Below the pieces are notes generated by a model. The model had not been told where the DNA came from and made no database searches. It saw only the letters and a list, made by a program, of their open reading frames with translations. A DNA stretch of 64,000 nt from an uncultured Flavobacteriaceae bacterium (GTDB taxonomy: Bacteria > Bacteroidota > Bacteroidia > Flavobacteriales > Flavobacteriaceae). The stretch spans positions 1 through 64,000 of the forward strand of contig CANLUH010000007.1 of the NCBI GenBank assembly GCA_947494205.1, in the 5' to 3' direction. Made by a program: the position numbers and the translations under genes. Each line of letters opens with the position of its first letter. The first letter of the stretch is position 1. Shown here piece by piece: positions 52,247 through 60,885 of this stretch.

Positions 52247-53194
52247 ATGAATATTATTGAATACTATAGAGAACAAATTGTTTCAGATCTTTTTAAAACT
52301 AATTCATTTAATAATGCTTGGACAACAAGTTGGAAAACCGAAGTAAATAGTTTATTGTCTACTCGAAATCCAAGAAATTTAATAGATCTAGGAGATCATC
52401 TTTCAAATATTTTTCTCGGTACCAGAAGTGGTTCTAATGCCAATAGAAGTCAATCAACTCTTGCAGCAGCTGGATCTTCTTGGGAGTGTTTAATAACTTG
52501 GTATATTAACCTCTGTACTGTTGGAACCAGAGTAATTGCCGTTAAAAAAACGTCGCAATTACCTACTGCATTAAAAGACGCTGTTCAAGTTAATTATTCA
52601 AATTCTCAAACTAATTCAGAATCAGATATTGTTGTTGTTGTGTTTCCAGATAGACCAGAATTTACAGACACTATTACTAATAATAATTTTCTTTCAAATT
52701 CAAATATTGGGATTGACCCATATAGAGGAACAAGATTAGTCAAATCTAGAATGAAATCTATTGTTGATATACTATCAGCTAATTATTTTAATCAGTTCGA
52801 AATAGGCGTAGTTCAATGTAAGACAAATTGGAATGAAAATGCTCAAGTACCAATGCTTTGGGATATGATATATCAAACAAATGGTTTTAGATCTAATAAC
52901 ATAAGTATAGGAACAAATGGTTTTTCAATGCAAAACTTGGCTAATTTTACTTATTCATTTGCTACTGTTCCAACAAAGGCTTTAAGTAATTATTCTGCTA
53001 CTAATCTCCCCGTTTTAAGGGTTAGAAACTTAACTGGTGGCAATTATTGGGGATTTTCTACATCCAACAATGTAGCTTTCTCTTTAAAAGAAATTTTTAA
53101 TAGGAATTTTCAAAATGGTTTTTCTGTTAGTCTAGTTTCTGATCTTCAGAATAATATATCAATGATAACCTCAAACAATTATTTTCAACTTTAG
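52247..53194 (+). CDS. Putative type II restriction endonuclease
   Basis: A 315-residue protein with no family I can name. The neighbourhood is decisive: it is directly behind the C-protein gene and convergent with the m5C methyltransferase, with a 4-base stop-to-stop overlap (53191-53194). A PD-(D/E)xK-like core may be SSWECL (about 77-82), SESDIVVVVF (about 125-134) and VVQCKTNW (about 187-194), a Q-x-K variant. The cleavage site is unknown. Confidence 0.65.
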   Translation: MNIIEYYREQIVSDLFKTNSFNNAWTTSWKTEVNSLLSTRNPRNLIDLGDHLSNIFLGTRSGSNANRSQSTLAAAGSSWECLITWYINLCTVGTRVIAVKKTSQLPTALKDAVQVNYSNSQTNSESDIVVVVFPDRPEFTDTITNNNFLSNSNIGIDPYRGTRLVKSRMKSIVDILSANYFNQFEIGVVQCKTNWNENAQVPMLWDMIYQTNGFRSNNISIGTNGFSMQNLANFTYSFATVPTKALSNYSATNLPVLRVRNLTGGNYWGFSTSNNVAFSLKEIFNRNFQNGFSVSLVSDLQNNISMITSNNYFQL

Positions 53195-55404
53195 GTTATA
53201 TTTTTAAGTATTTCTGTTGCTACAGCTCTAGCCATTAATGGCGGTACAGCATTTCCTACCAAGGTATATTGTGGTAATTCTGTTTTCCTGTTATTCCCTC
53301 CAGTAGAACGCTTTCCTTGAAAGACAAATGAGTCATCAAATGACTGTAATCTTGCCATTTCTCTTACTGTAAGAGCTCTTGGAGTATTATAATGAATATA
53401 ATCATCTGGAATTGTCATTACAGTTGGGCTTTGACTATCTGGTTTTAGAACATTGTAATTTCTTTTATTAGAAGATAATCCACATTTATTTAACTTCTCT
53501 TGAGCTTTTTTGTAGTTTCCTTCTTTTAAAATTATATCAAGTCGTTTGATAACATCTACTCCTTGATTACTCGTTTTGTGATTATGAAGAAGGTCATAAA
53601 CTTTCTCTCCATTATTTAAAGCTTCTTCATTTTTAACATAAAAGGGTTTAGTAGCTTTTTCAAATCGACCATTTAACCTACCACTCCTACTCCATTCAGC
53701 AAAAGTTTTCCCCTTATTTTTAACAAGTTTCCCACTAATTGAGCGAGTCTTTAAAAGGCTTTTCATTTTTTTAGCTGTACCATTATACTGTTTAGAGATG
53801 TCAACTAATTGGTATTGATGAGCCTCTTGATTATTTCCAATAAAGTCTAAATCATACAATGCTTCAAAGACAGAAACTTTTTCTTCTTCAGAAACTGTAG
53901 CAGGAATTTCTGATATAAATTTTTGGTCTTTTCTACATCCAATAAACAAAACTCGTTCTCTGTTTTGCGGAACTCCATAATTTGATGAATTTGCTACAAA
54001 TGGAGCTTCTATTTTATAAAGTCTTATGTCATTAATTATAGTATCTAATTCATTGCTTTGAACTTCATCACAGTAATCACGAATCATTGAAAGACAATCA
54101 TCAATATTTAAAACATAAATTTTCAGTGCTTTTATTATATCATTACAAGATTGTTTATAGTCTTTTGTAACATTTAATTTATTAAATGCTTCTTCAATCT
54201 TCTTGATTATTTCATTAGAATCTATATCCGTAAGAAATTGAGTAAAAGACTCTACGAAATAATCATTATCGATATTGCAAAAGTCTTTTTCGCGAATAAT
54301 ATCACGTTTTAGTTTCTCCCATTCTTTATTTCTAACTAAAAGATTAAACCCGTGTCTGATTGTGCTTATTCTTTCATCAGTTTTACTGGTTTTATAATCA
54401 GCAATATTTGGTGTTAGTTTTTTAAACTTAGCATCAATCGTTTTTATATAAACTTCCTTTGCTTTTCCTGCCTTAGAATCTGTGAACTGTTCAATTTCAA
54501 TTCTCTTAATCAAACAATCTAATAAGAAGCTATTATCTAAATTAGATTTCTTTAAAGACTTTATAAAAGATGATAAACGAGGAATTTCATTTATATCAAC
54601 TATGGAGTTAATTTCTTTAAGAATTAGTTCTTTAATTTTTCCTTTCTCTTTTGTTAGAATCCCTTTTACATTTTCCATCACAAAATACTTTGGTTGAAGT
54701 ACTTTGATTACTTCCAAATAATGAGAAAATAAATCGTCTTTTTTATCAAACTTTTTTCTTTTCCCTGCTAAACTAAAACTTTGACAAGGTGGACCGCCAC
54801 AAACGACATCGACTTTCTTATTTTTAGTTTTAGAAATAAGATTATCCAAAAAATCTGGTTCTGTTATGTCTTGACATAAAAAATCGGCATCTAAACCTAA
54901 TTGATGATTATATCTTACTACGTGAGTAAGTTCGGAATTGTCATTAATATCATTAGCAACAAGAAAATCAAAAAACTTATTGTTATGTTCTGCTTGAAGA
55001 AAGCCTTCACTAAATCCACCAGCACCAGCAAATAAATCTACAAACGTGAAAGGCTTACCATATAAAGGAACTTGTTCTCTAACAATATTCACATTATGTC
55101 CTTCTTTATAGGCTTTGACAAAATCCGTTAGTTTTGATTTTAATTCTTTATTAGTATAACTTTTTTTATACGAATTATTTAATAATTCATCTGCCCTATC
55201 TCTTAGATAAGCTAAATAATGATTTATTTCTGTAGCTCTTTCTGTATTTTCCTTTACAAATTGAGTTTCTTTATTAAAGTCTTCTTGCCTTATTTTTTCA
55301 CCAGTTGATAATTTAACTTGTTCAGAATTACAGTTAATTCTTAAGTGAATTGGAGAGAAACCTTTTTTATCAGATTTGTCTAAATAGAAGTTTATTGTAG
55401 CCAT
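53191..55404 (-). CDS. DNA (cytosine-5) methyltransferase with N-terminal integrase-type arm domain
   Basis: It protects host DNA from the neighbouring endonuclease. In the 737-residue protein the m5C motifs are clear: I FVDLFAGAGG (121-130), IV GGPPCQSF with Cys207, VI ENVKG (244-248), VIII NYGVPQNRERVLFIG (about 473-487) and X YTLVGNAVPP (about 716-725). Between VI and VIII lies an insert of about 210 residues. Residues 1-75 (INFYLDKSDKKGFSPIHLRI, STGEKI, then a helix) resemble the Arm-DNA-bind_5 domain of Bacteroidota tyrosine recombinases, which is very unusual for a methyltransferase. Confidence 0.88.
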   Translation of the reverse strand: MATINFYLDKSDKKGFSPIHLRINCNSEQVKLSTGEKIRQEDFNKETQFVKENTERATEINHYLAYLRDRADELLNNSYKKSYTNKELKSKLTDFVKAYKEGHNVNIVREQVPLYGKPFTFVDLFAGAGGFSEGFLQAEHNNKFFDFLVANDINDNSELTHVVRYNHQLGLDADFLCQDITEPDFLDNLISKTKNKKVDVVCGGPPCQSFSLAGKRKKFDKKDDLFSHYLEVIKVLQPKYFVMENVKGILTKEKGKIKELILKEINSIVDINEIPRLSSFIKSLKKSNLDNSFLLDCLIKRIEIEQFTDSKAGKAKEVYIKTIDAKFKKLTPNIADYKTSKTDERISTIRHGFNLLVRNKEWEKLKRDIIREKDFCNIDNDYFVESFTQFLTDIDSNEIIKKIEEAFNKLNVTKDYKQSCNDIIKALKIYVLNIDDCLSMIRDYCDEVQSNELDTIINDIRLYKIEAPFVANSSNYGVPQNRERVLFIGCRKDQKFISEIPATVSEEEKVSVFEALYDLDFIGNNQEAHQYQLVDISKQYNGTAKKMKSLLKTRSISGKLVKNKGKTFAEWSRSGRLNGRFEKATKPFYVKNEEALNNGEKVYDLLHNHKTSNQGVDVIKRLDIILKEGNYKKAQEKLNKCGLSSNKRNYNVLKPDSQSPTVMTIPDDYIHYNTPRALTVREMARLQSFDDSFVFQGKRSTGGNNRKTELPQYTLVGNAVPPLMARAVATEILKNIT

Positions 55405-55413
55405 AGTTGAATT

Positions 55414-55450
55414 GCGGACGTTTTTACGGACACGGACAAATTTACGGACA
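55414..55450 (-). promoter_or_regulatory. CGGAC iterons upstream of the methyltransferase
   Basis: CGGAC starts at 55415, 55427, 55433 and 55445, three of them inside an exact ACGGACA heptamer. The spacings are 12, 6 and 12 bases. The array begins 10 bases upstream of the methyltransferase ATG, covering the promoter/leader, and is a likely operator. Confidence 0.6.
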
Positions 55451-55478
55451 CTAAATAAAATAACCTACTAAAATTTGG

Positions 55479-55566
55479 AATATTTCCACTTTAACCCATT
55501 CCATACACATTCCCACTTCGCTCCTATCGTCGCTTCGGGCAAAGCGTATTCCATTACATTTTTAAA
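55479..55566. repeat. Intergenic repeat, long copy
   Basis: It begins AATATTTCCACTTTA and ends TTACATTTTTAAA. A copy at 58371-58430 lacks 27 bases that lie between two CACTT sequences in this copy. Outer parts agree closely. Confidence 0.65.
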
Positions 55567-55810
55567 GAAACATTTGAGAAGAAAAAAATTAAAGAAAAGT
55601 AGTTATTCGTAAAAGCTTTTTACCAAAGCAAAGTTACATAACGCAGAACATTATAATACTTTTAAATATTATAATAAGTCATTATGTAAAATGTCTTTAT
55701 AACATTAAAAATGTGAGTTTTATTGTAATCTCAAGTAGAAAAAACTAATAACTATAAATTATTATTATAATCCATACTTTGTGAGCTATACATCTAAGTA
55801 AGAAATATAA

Positions 55811-55847
55811 AAATAAAAGGGAACCTATTGAGTTCCCTTTTATTTTT
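55811..55847. terminator. Rho-independent terminator of the protease gene
   Basis: AAATAAAAGGGAAC and GTTCCCTTTTATTT form a 14-bp stem around CTATTGA, followed on both strands by A/T tracts, 14 bases behind the protease stop. Confidence 0.9.
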
Positions 55848-55860
55848 ATTTATGATTATG

Positions 55861-58032
55861 TTACTTTATTATAATTTGATGAGTTTCAAGTATCTCATCA
55901 CCAATGATCTTTAAAAAGTAATTACCACTTTTTAAATCACTAACATCTAGGCTTATTTTATTAGTGTTCTTGTTTACGTTTAGAGTCTTTACTGGATTAC
56001 CCGTAAAACTATACAATGTAACAGTTGTAACTTGTGTAATTATATTATCTACATTTGGTTTTTCAGGAGAACTAATGCGCTCTATTGTTAATTGGTCTGT
56101 TGTAGGGTTTGGATATACTTTCATAAAATAGTAACCTCCACCCGATGAGCAGGAAGAAACAAATTGAGATCCATAAGCATTATCACCACAAGAGTTTGTA
56201 GATTGTACTTGAAGATAACCACCACCGCAGCCTATATTGTAATTAAGAGAGGAAGATGTTGTTGTTATTTGATTAGAACCGCCATTACCGTAAATAATCC
56301 AATTGTAAGGTGAAGATCCACCGTTAGCTTGTGCACTTACCCATCCATTATTATTTCCATATACAGAAATCGACATATTAGTTCCACCACCTGTAGCAGT
56401 AGTAGTTGTACGAATATTATAACTGTTTCCACAACCATTTGGAGGTGTTATAGTAGCACGTATCCAAGCACTACCTGTACCATTACCTTTAAATTGAGCA
56501 GGTACTACTCCTTGCGCCGATATTCTTTTAAGGTTGTAGCTACTACTCCAACTAACACTATAACCAGCAGGAAGATGATAAATATTATAGCTACGAGGAG
56601 TACAACCTATAGTACCATATATATTTGTAAAAGGGGCTCTAATAGTGTTTGTTGTTAATGCTCCTGTTCCACAAGGATCTAGCCAATTACTTAAGCGTGT
56701 CGCATTTGTACCACCACCGTTCCAAGACAAATTAAATCGACCATATTCTGCTCTACTTTGGCTACAATAACTATTTGAAGAGTTATAAAATTGGTTACCA
56801 TGTAATTGGCCTACAACTCTTTGGTTTTGATTAAAGATTGGTGATCCAGAAGAGCCATGCTGGACAACGCCATCATCGAAATTAACAAGCCAATGATTGT
56901 TAGTGCCGCTCCAGCTAGATGTTTGAAAAGGATTATTCTCTGCTGATATTTTAGCTAAATCGCCTGCGGGATGATGTATAGAAGCCCCGCTTGATGGAGC
57001 ATTAGCACGCCTATCCCATCCAGCATAAGAAATGTTTCCCGAATAGCTGTTTTTGTCTCCAAAATTCTGTAATTCCATTAATAAGAAATCTGTATTACCC
57101 CATCCTGCTCTAAAAGTAGCACCATTACTTGTACTCCAATTATAATAGAGACTAGTATTAGAACAGCCTACGCGTTTAAAACCAAATTTATACATCCAAT
57201 TTTGTGCATTATTTCTTTCTGTAGTACTTAAAACATCGTTTTGATTTGTATCTGCACAATGGAATGCTGTTAAAAAATAAGGACGGAAACTTTGGTCTGT
57301 AGTGGTTAGTAAACAACCACTACAATGTTCGTTACCATTAGGCAACAGTGTTAAAGCTACAGATTGCCCTGGTGCAGACCACAGTGGGTAAAAACAAGCA
57401 AGATTATTATTGCAAGATTCTGATGATCCGGGGGTACCGCCAGTCATTTCGCCATTGAAACCACGATAAGCGTGTACAACTCGTTTTATATTAAAACGAC
57501 TACTACGCTTTGATTGTTTAGGCTCTTTTACATAGACAGTAACACGATCTCCAAATATTAAATCTGTAAGAAAAACGTCTTCCTTTTTATTACTTGTACT
57601 AGTTACAGGACCATAGACCATGGTATTATTATCGTTAAATATATAAAGTTCGGCATTATCTGCGAGCTCTAATTCTTCAAGAACAAAATTAATAGAAAGT
57701 GCTTTTTTAGAGTAAAACTCCATAGACCAAACGAGATTTTCATTAATTTCTTCACCATCTTTACCAACATCTACAGTGATATTAGTATCAAAGGCTTTTC
57801 CAAATCTATATGGTCGTGCTTCTTCTAGCTGTTCAATTCTTCGATCTTCTTCAATCATTGCCGCTAGATTAAAATCTGGCAGTGTTAAAGATGTTTGTGC
57901 TTTGTAGTTACTATCAATATCTGTAGTTTCTTTTAAAGCATTACCGTCTGGATAATAATTAGACTGAACTTGCGAAAACACAAATTGTGTAGTCATAAAA
58001 ATGAATAAATAAATGAGGGCTTTTGTTTTCAT
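55861..58032 (-). CDS. Secreted trypsin-like serine protease with T9SS sorting domain
   Basis: A 723-residue extracellular protease (lysyl-endopeptidase-like, S1 fold). It has a signal peptide (to about FVFSQ, residue 21), a pro-region to about 200, and a catalytic triad His in LTAFHCAD (about 255), Asp in NTDFLLMEL (about 312) and Ser in GSSGSPIF (about 395). Gly/Ser/Asn-rich domains follow, and the C-terminal type A sorting domain (about 640-723; VYPNPTTDQLTIE). It is exported through the type IX secretion system. Confidence 0.92.
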   Translation of the reverse strand: MKTKALIYLFIFMTTQFVFSQVQSNYYPDGNALKETTDIDSNYKAQTSLTLPDFNLAAMIEEDRRIEQLEEARPYRFGKAFDTNITVDVGKDGEEINENLVWSMEFYSKKALSINFVLEELELADNAELYIFNDNNTMVYGPVTSTSNKKEDVFLTDLIFGDRVTVYVKEPKQSKRSSRFNIKRVVHAYRGFNGEMTGGTPGSSESCNNNLACFYPLWSAPGQSVALTLLPNGNEHCSGCLLTTTDQSFRPYFLTAFHCADTNQNDVLSTTERNNAQNWMYKFGFKRVGCSNTSLYYNWSTSNGATFRAGWGNTDFLLMELQNFGDKNSYSGNISYAGWDRRANAPSSGASIHHPAGDLAKISAENNPFQTSSWSGTNNHWLVNFDDGVVQHGSSGSPIFNQNQRVVGQLHGNQFYNSSNSYCSQSRAEYGRFNLSWNGGGTNATRLSNWLDPCGTGALTTNTIRAPFTNIYGTIGCTPRSYNIYHLPAGYSVSWSSSYNLKRISAQGVVPAQFKGNGTGSAWIRATITPPNGCGNSYNIRTTTTATGGGTNMSISVYGNNNGWVSAQANGGSSPYNWIIYGNGGSNQITTTSSSLNYNIGCGGGYLQVQSTNSCGDNAYGSQFVSSCSSGGGYYFMKVYPNPTTDQLTIERISSPEKPNVDNIITQVTTVTLYSFTGNPVKTLNVNKNTNKISLDVSDLKSGNYFLKIIGDEILETHQIIIK

Positions 58033-58487
58033 AATTTAGATTAATTAAAATGTTAATATTTGTTTTATTTCACGTTGAAATCGAATATTAACCCTTCATA
58101 ATTATAAATTATAATGTTCTGAAAACGTTTTTTGTAATTATCAATATTGCTAGCTTAGCTTTAGAGATACTACTTGTCAGGCAACTAAATGTGTAGGGAT
58201 AAAAAATTATAAAGGGCTTGTTTTGTGTGTAGTACAAAACAAGATGAATACTTAAATTTACAATTTTTTATTTAATAACTAACTGATTATAAGTATTTAA
58301 AATGTTAAAAATGAATTTTAAAGGAATTCGGTAACTATCAAAATAATAGTAAAAAAAATCTCATTCTATAAATATTTCCACTTTACTCCTATCCTTGCTA
58401 AGGAAAAGAGTATTACATTACATTTTTAAAATGTACATTTCTCAGGAAACATTAGAACTAAATTATTGTATTATAAATCCTAACGTA
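58033..58487. other. 455-base intergenic region
   Basis: No gene is seen. It holds the protease promoter region with an A+T palindrome (ATAATTATAAATTATAAT near 58098) and the short copy of the intergenic repeat (58371-58430). Confidence 0.55.
58371..58430. repeat. Intergenic repeat, short copy
   Basis: It matches 55479-55566 at both ends (AATATTTCCACTTTA ... TTACATTTTTAAA) but lacks 27 internal bases. Both copies follow minus-strand genes' upstream or downstream ends around the protease gene. Confidence 0.6.
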
Positions 58488-59540
58488 CTATTGCTTTAAT
58501 TTACGTAAGATTTTAACAACACGTGTATGTGTAATTTCTAACAAATTCCATTGATAACCTTCAAAGTCGGTTGTACTCATAAATTGAATAACTACAGCAT
58601 CAATATCCTTATGGTATTCTGCCATACTTTGATAACCAGGAGCCAATCCGCCATGATTAAATTCATAGATAGATGCATAGATTTTCATTTCGTCTTTATT
58701 AAGTAGTGTCCCATCGTTTAAAGCTCTTAAAAAAATGCCAACATCTTCTGCTGTAGCTATCATCATTCCTTGATTTTCGTTTTTGAAGTCCTTTTCAATT
58801 CCAATATAATAACCACTCATAACATCGTCTAGATTTACGTCATCAAGAGAACCAAAAGTGTTTTTTAACCCAAGCGGTATTAATATCTCCTTCTTAAAAT
58901 AGTCTTGACGACTACCTCCTGTAACTTGCTCTATGATTCTTGAAAGCAATAAATAATTTGTATTTGAATAGCCATAATCTTTGTTTGGCTCAAAGTCTGC
59001 TGGTAAATCTAGTGCGTATTTAAGTACATCTATAGTTGTATTTGGCTGGTTTTTCCAAAAATCTGGATTGTCCGTAAAATTGGGTATACCACTTCTATGT
59101 TGTACAAGCATTCGTAAGGAGATTTTCTCAGCATTTTCTATTCTGCCTACGAGTTCTGGGAAATAATGGTCGAGTGTTTTATCTAACGATAAACGATTGT
59201 TGTTGGCCAATTTAGTAATAGCAACTGCAACATAAAGCTTGCTAATACTTGCAATTTTGAATAAAGCTTTGGGATTTGCAGGTATTTTAAGTGCTTTATT
59301 ATGATAACCTGATGCATAAAATGCTGGTGGTTTGCCAGCCTCGTCTACATATACAATAACACCATCAAAACCATAGCTTAAGGATTGATCCACTTGTTCT
59401 TGTACCGAGTCTGGTAATGGCAATAGCCACGCTTTTACTAAAATCCATGGTACAAACCATAATGAAACAACTGTACCTACTAATAATACTATTCTGAATA
59501 TTTGTTTTCCTTTACTAGTTTTTTGATTGGAATTTTTCAT
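58488..59540 (-). CDS. Membrane-anchored serine hydrolase (beta-lactamase fold)
   Basis: A 350-residue protein with one N-terminal membrane helix (about 15-40). The nucleophile motif is Ser98-x-x-Lys101 (ASISK) and the second motif is Tyr-Ser-Asn in DYGYSNTNY (about 184-192). Both fit the class C beta-lactamase/D-Ala-D-Ala peptidase clan. A third KTG/HxG box is not evident, though NHGGLAPGY (about 295-303) may replace it. It is a single gene, unrelated in context to the lipoprotein at 45.8 kb. Confidence 0.86.
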   Translation of the reverse strand: MKNSNQKTSKGKQIFRIVLLVGTVVSLWFVPWILVKAWLLPLPDSVQEQVDQSLSYGFDGVIVYVDEAGKPPAFYASGYHNKALKIPANPKALFKIASISKLYVAVAITKLANNNRLSLDKTLDHYFPELVGRIENAEKISLRMLVQHRSGIPNFTDNPDFWKNQPNTTIDVLKYALDLPADFEPNKDYGYSNTNYLLLSRIIEQVTGGSRQDYFKKEILIPLGLKNTFGSLDDVNLDDVMSGYYIGIEKDFKNENQGMMIATAEDVGIFLRALNDGTLLNKDEMKIYASIYEFNHGGLAPGYQSMAEYHKDIDAVVIQFMSTTDFEGYQWNLLEITHTRVVKILRKLKQ

Positions 59541-59676
59541 AAATCTATTCGATTACTAATAATTTATGATATAAATATATTTTAGATTGCTTTATAAATA
59601 AATTAATAATTACTGAACTGTGATTTATTATAGATGAGTTGATCTCTCTATTAAAACATTAAAAAGGATGTTCCAT

Positions 59677-59705
59677 ATATATACATATTCTTAAAATGTA
59701 TATAT
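59677..59705. terminator. A+T-only hairpin behind the bestrophin gene
   Basis: ATATATACAT (59677-59686) pairs with ATGTATATAT (59696-59705). The stem contains few G/C pairs, so its strength as a terminator is doubtful. Confidence 0.35.
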
Positions 59706-59735
59706 AGCATAAATATTATATTGTATATAATGACG

Positions 59736-60815
59736 TTACATTTGAGTATTAGCAAATTCTGGATGTTGTTTAGGGATTATATTTTTATCATCTCCAATCA
59801 TCTCACGAATATCAATTTCTATGCCTCTTGAAATTGTTGTTATTGGGACATCATTTGCAATTCCTTCAAATGGATTTTCTGATACATCTCCAATACGCTC
59901 CATCGTAAAAAATATCCATGATATAATTACACTAAATGGAATTGTTAGCCAAACAAAATTTTCTGCAATAAATTGAGATACATTTCCTGTACTGTTTGTA
60001 CTAATTAATGCGAGTCCAATTTTTTCAAATTCACTCATTAATCCATATGGTAATAAAGCTACAAATATCCAAGCAAAAAATAAGTTTAATGTAGCGAATT
60101 GCCTTGGGTATGGGAAGTTTTTAATTCTTTCAGCTTTTCCTTGTAAAGCAAACAATTCTCCTATCATATTTTTAAATTCCATATGCCTAAAATCTTCAAT
60201 TAACCCTTCTAATTTTAAGTTCTTTATTTCTTGTGATTGAAGATTTAACACTGCTGTTTGTTTATTGGTTTTATTTAAAATATATTCTTTTTCTTCTTTA
60301 CTTAAGTAGTTTTTTAGTTCTTCTTCTAACGTAAATGCATACTCTTGAATATGCATTTTTTTCATTACTTCTTGATCCGATTTATTACTTATAGTAGTCT
60401 CCCAAGGTTTCTTTATTCGTAGAGCGTGACGTAAAGTTGTCATCCAAGCTATATGACGCATAATAATTCGTTTCTTAATTTCAAAAAATTCTTCTTCAGT
60501 CCTATTTTTTAATGCGTGTTCATTTGTTATAAAATCATTAACCATAGTTGCCAAAAGTCTTGAAGCATTTACAATACCTCCATATATTTTTCTGGCTTCC
60601 CATAATCTTGCATAAGAGGCATTATTTTTAAAACCTATAATAAATGCAAGAGCTGTACCAATTAAACCAATAGGTAACCAAGGTAAATGAAACCACTTCC
60701 AATCTAATATTTCATATAGTATTACAGGAATACTAGAAAGTAGTAAAAACAAGTAAATATCTCTTCTTGTCCAACGTAACATTCTTCCAATTGAGTAATT
60801 TTTTTTTGTATACAT
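59736..60815 (-). CDS. Bestrophin family ion channel
   Basis: A 359-residue membrane channel of the bestrophin/RFP-TM family (anion or, in some bacteria, sodium channels; pentameric). Membrane helices are about 20-40, 45-65, 225-250 and 270-295. The signature region LAFIIGFKNNASYARLWEARKIYGG (about 56-80) is clear, as is the conserved NPFEG (about 310) with acidic residues of the calcium-clasp region. It is 70 bases behind the 2OG oxygenase gene. Confidence 0.88.
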   Translation of the reverse strand: MYTKKNYSIGRMLRWTRRDIYLFLLLSSIPVILYEILDWKWFHLPWLPIGLIGTALAFIIGFKNNASYARLWEARKIYGGIVNASRLLATMVNDFITNEHALKNRTEEEFFEIKKRIIMRHIAWMTTLRHALRIKKPWETTISNKSDQEVMKKMHIQEYAFTLEEELKNYLSKEEKEYILNKTNKQTAVLNLQSQEIKNLKLEGLIEDFRHMEFKNMIGELFALQGKAERIKNFPYPRQFATLNLFFAWIFVALLPYGLMSEFEKIGLALISTNSTGNVSQFIAENFVWLTIPFSVIISWIFFTMERIGDVSENPFEGIANDVPITTISRGIEIDIREMIGDDKNIIPKQHPEFANTQM

Positions 60816-60885
60816 ATTTTAATTATTGTGCTGAATTAAACGTTTCAAACTTTTTTAGATAACACATCATATAGAACTTAATTTT

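Larger units (their letters stand above)
55405..55860. other. 456-base gap between protease and methyltransferase genes
   Basis: No gene is seen. The part next to the methyltransferase holds the CGGAC iterons (55414-55450). 55479-55566 is a repeat with a shortened copy at 58371-58430. 55681-55692 is ATTATGTAAAAT, the motif also found upstream of the island. The protease terminator is at 55811-55847. Confidence 0.6.
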
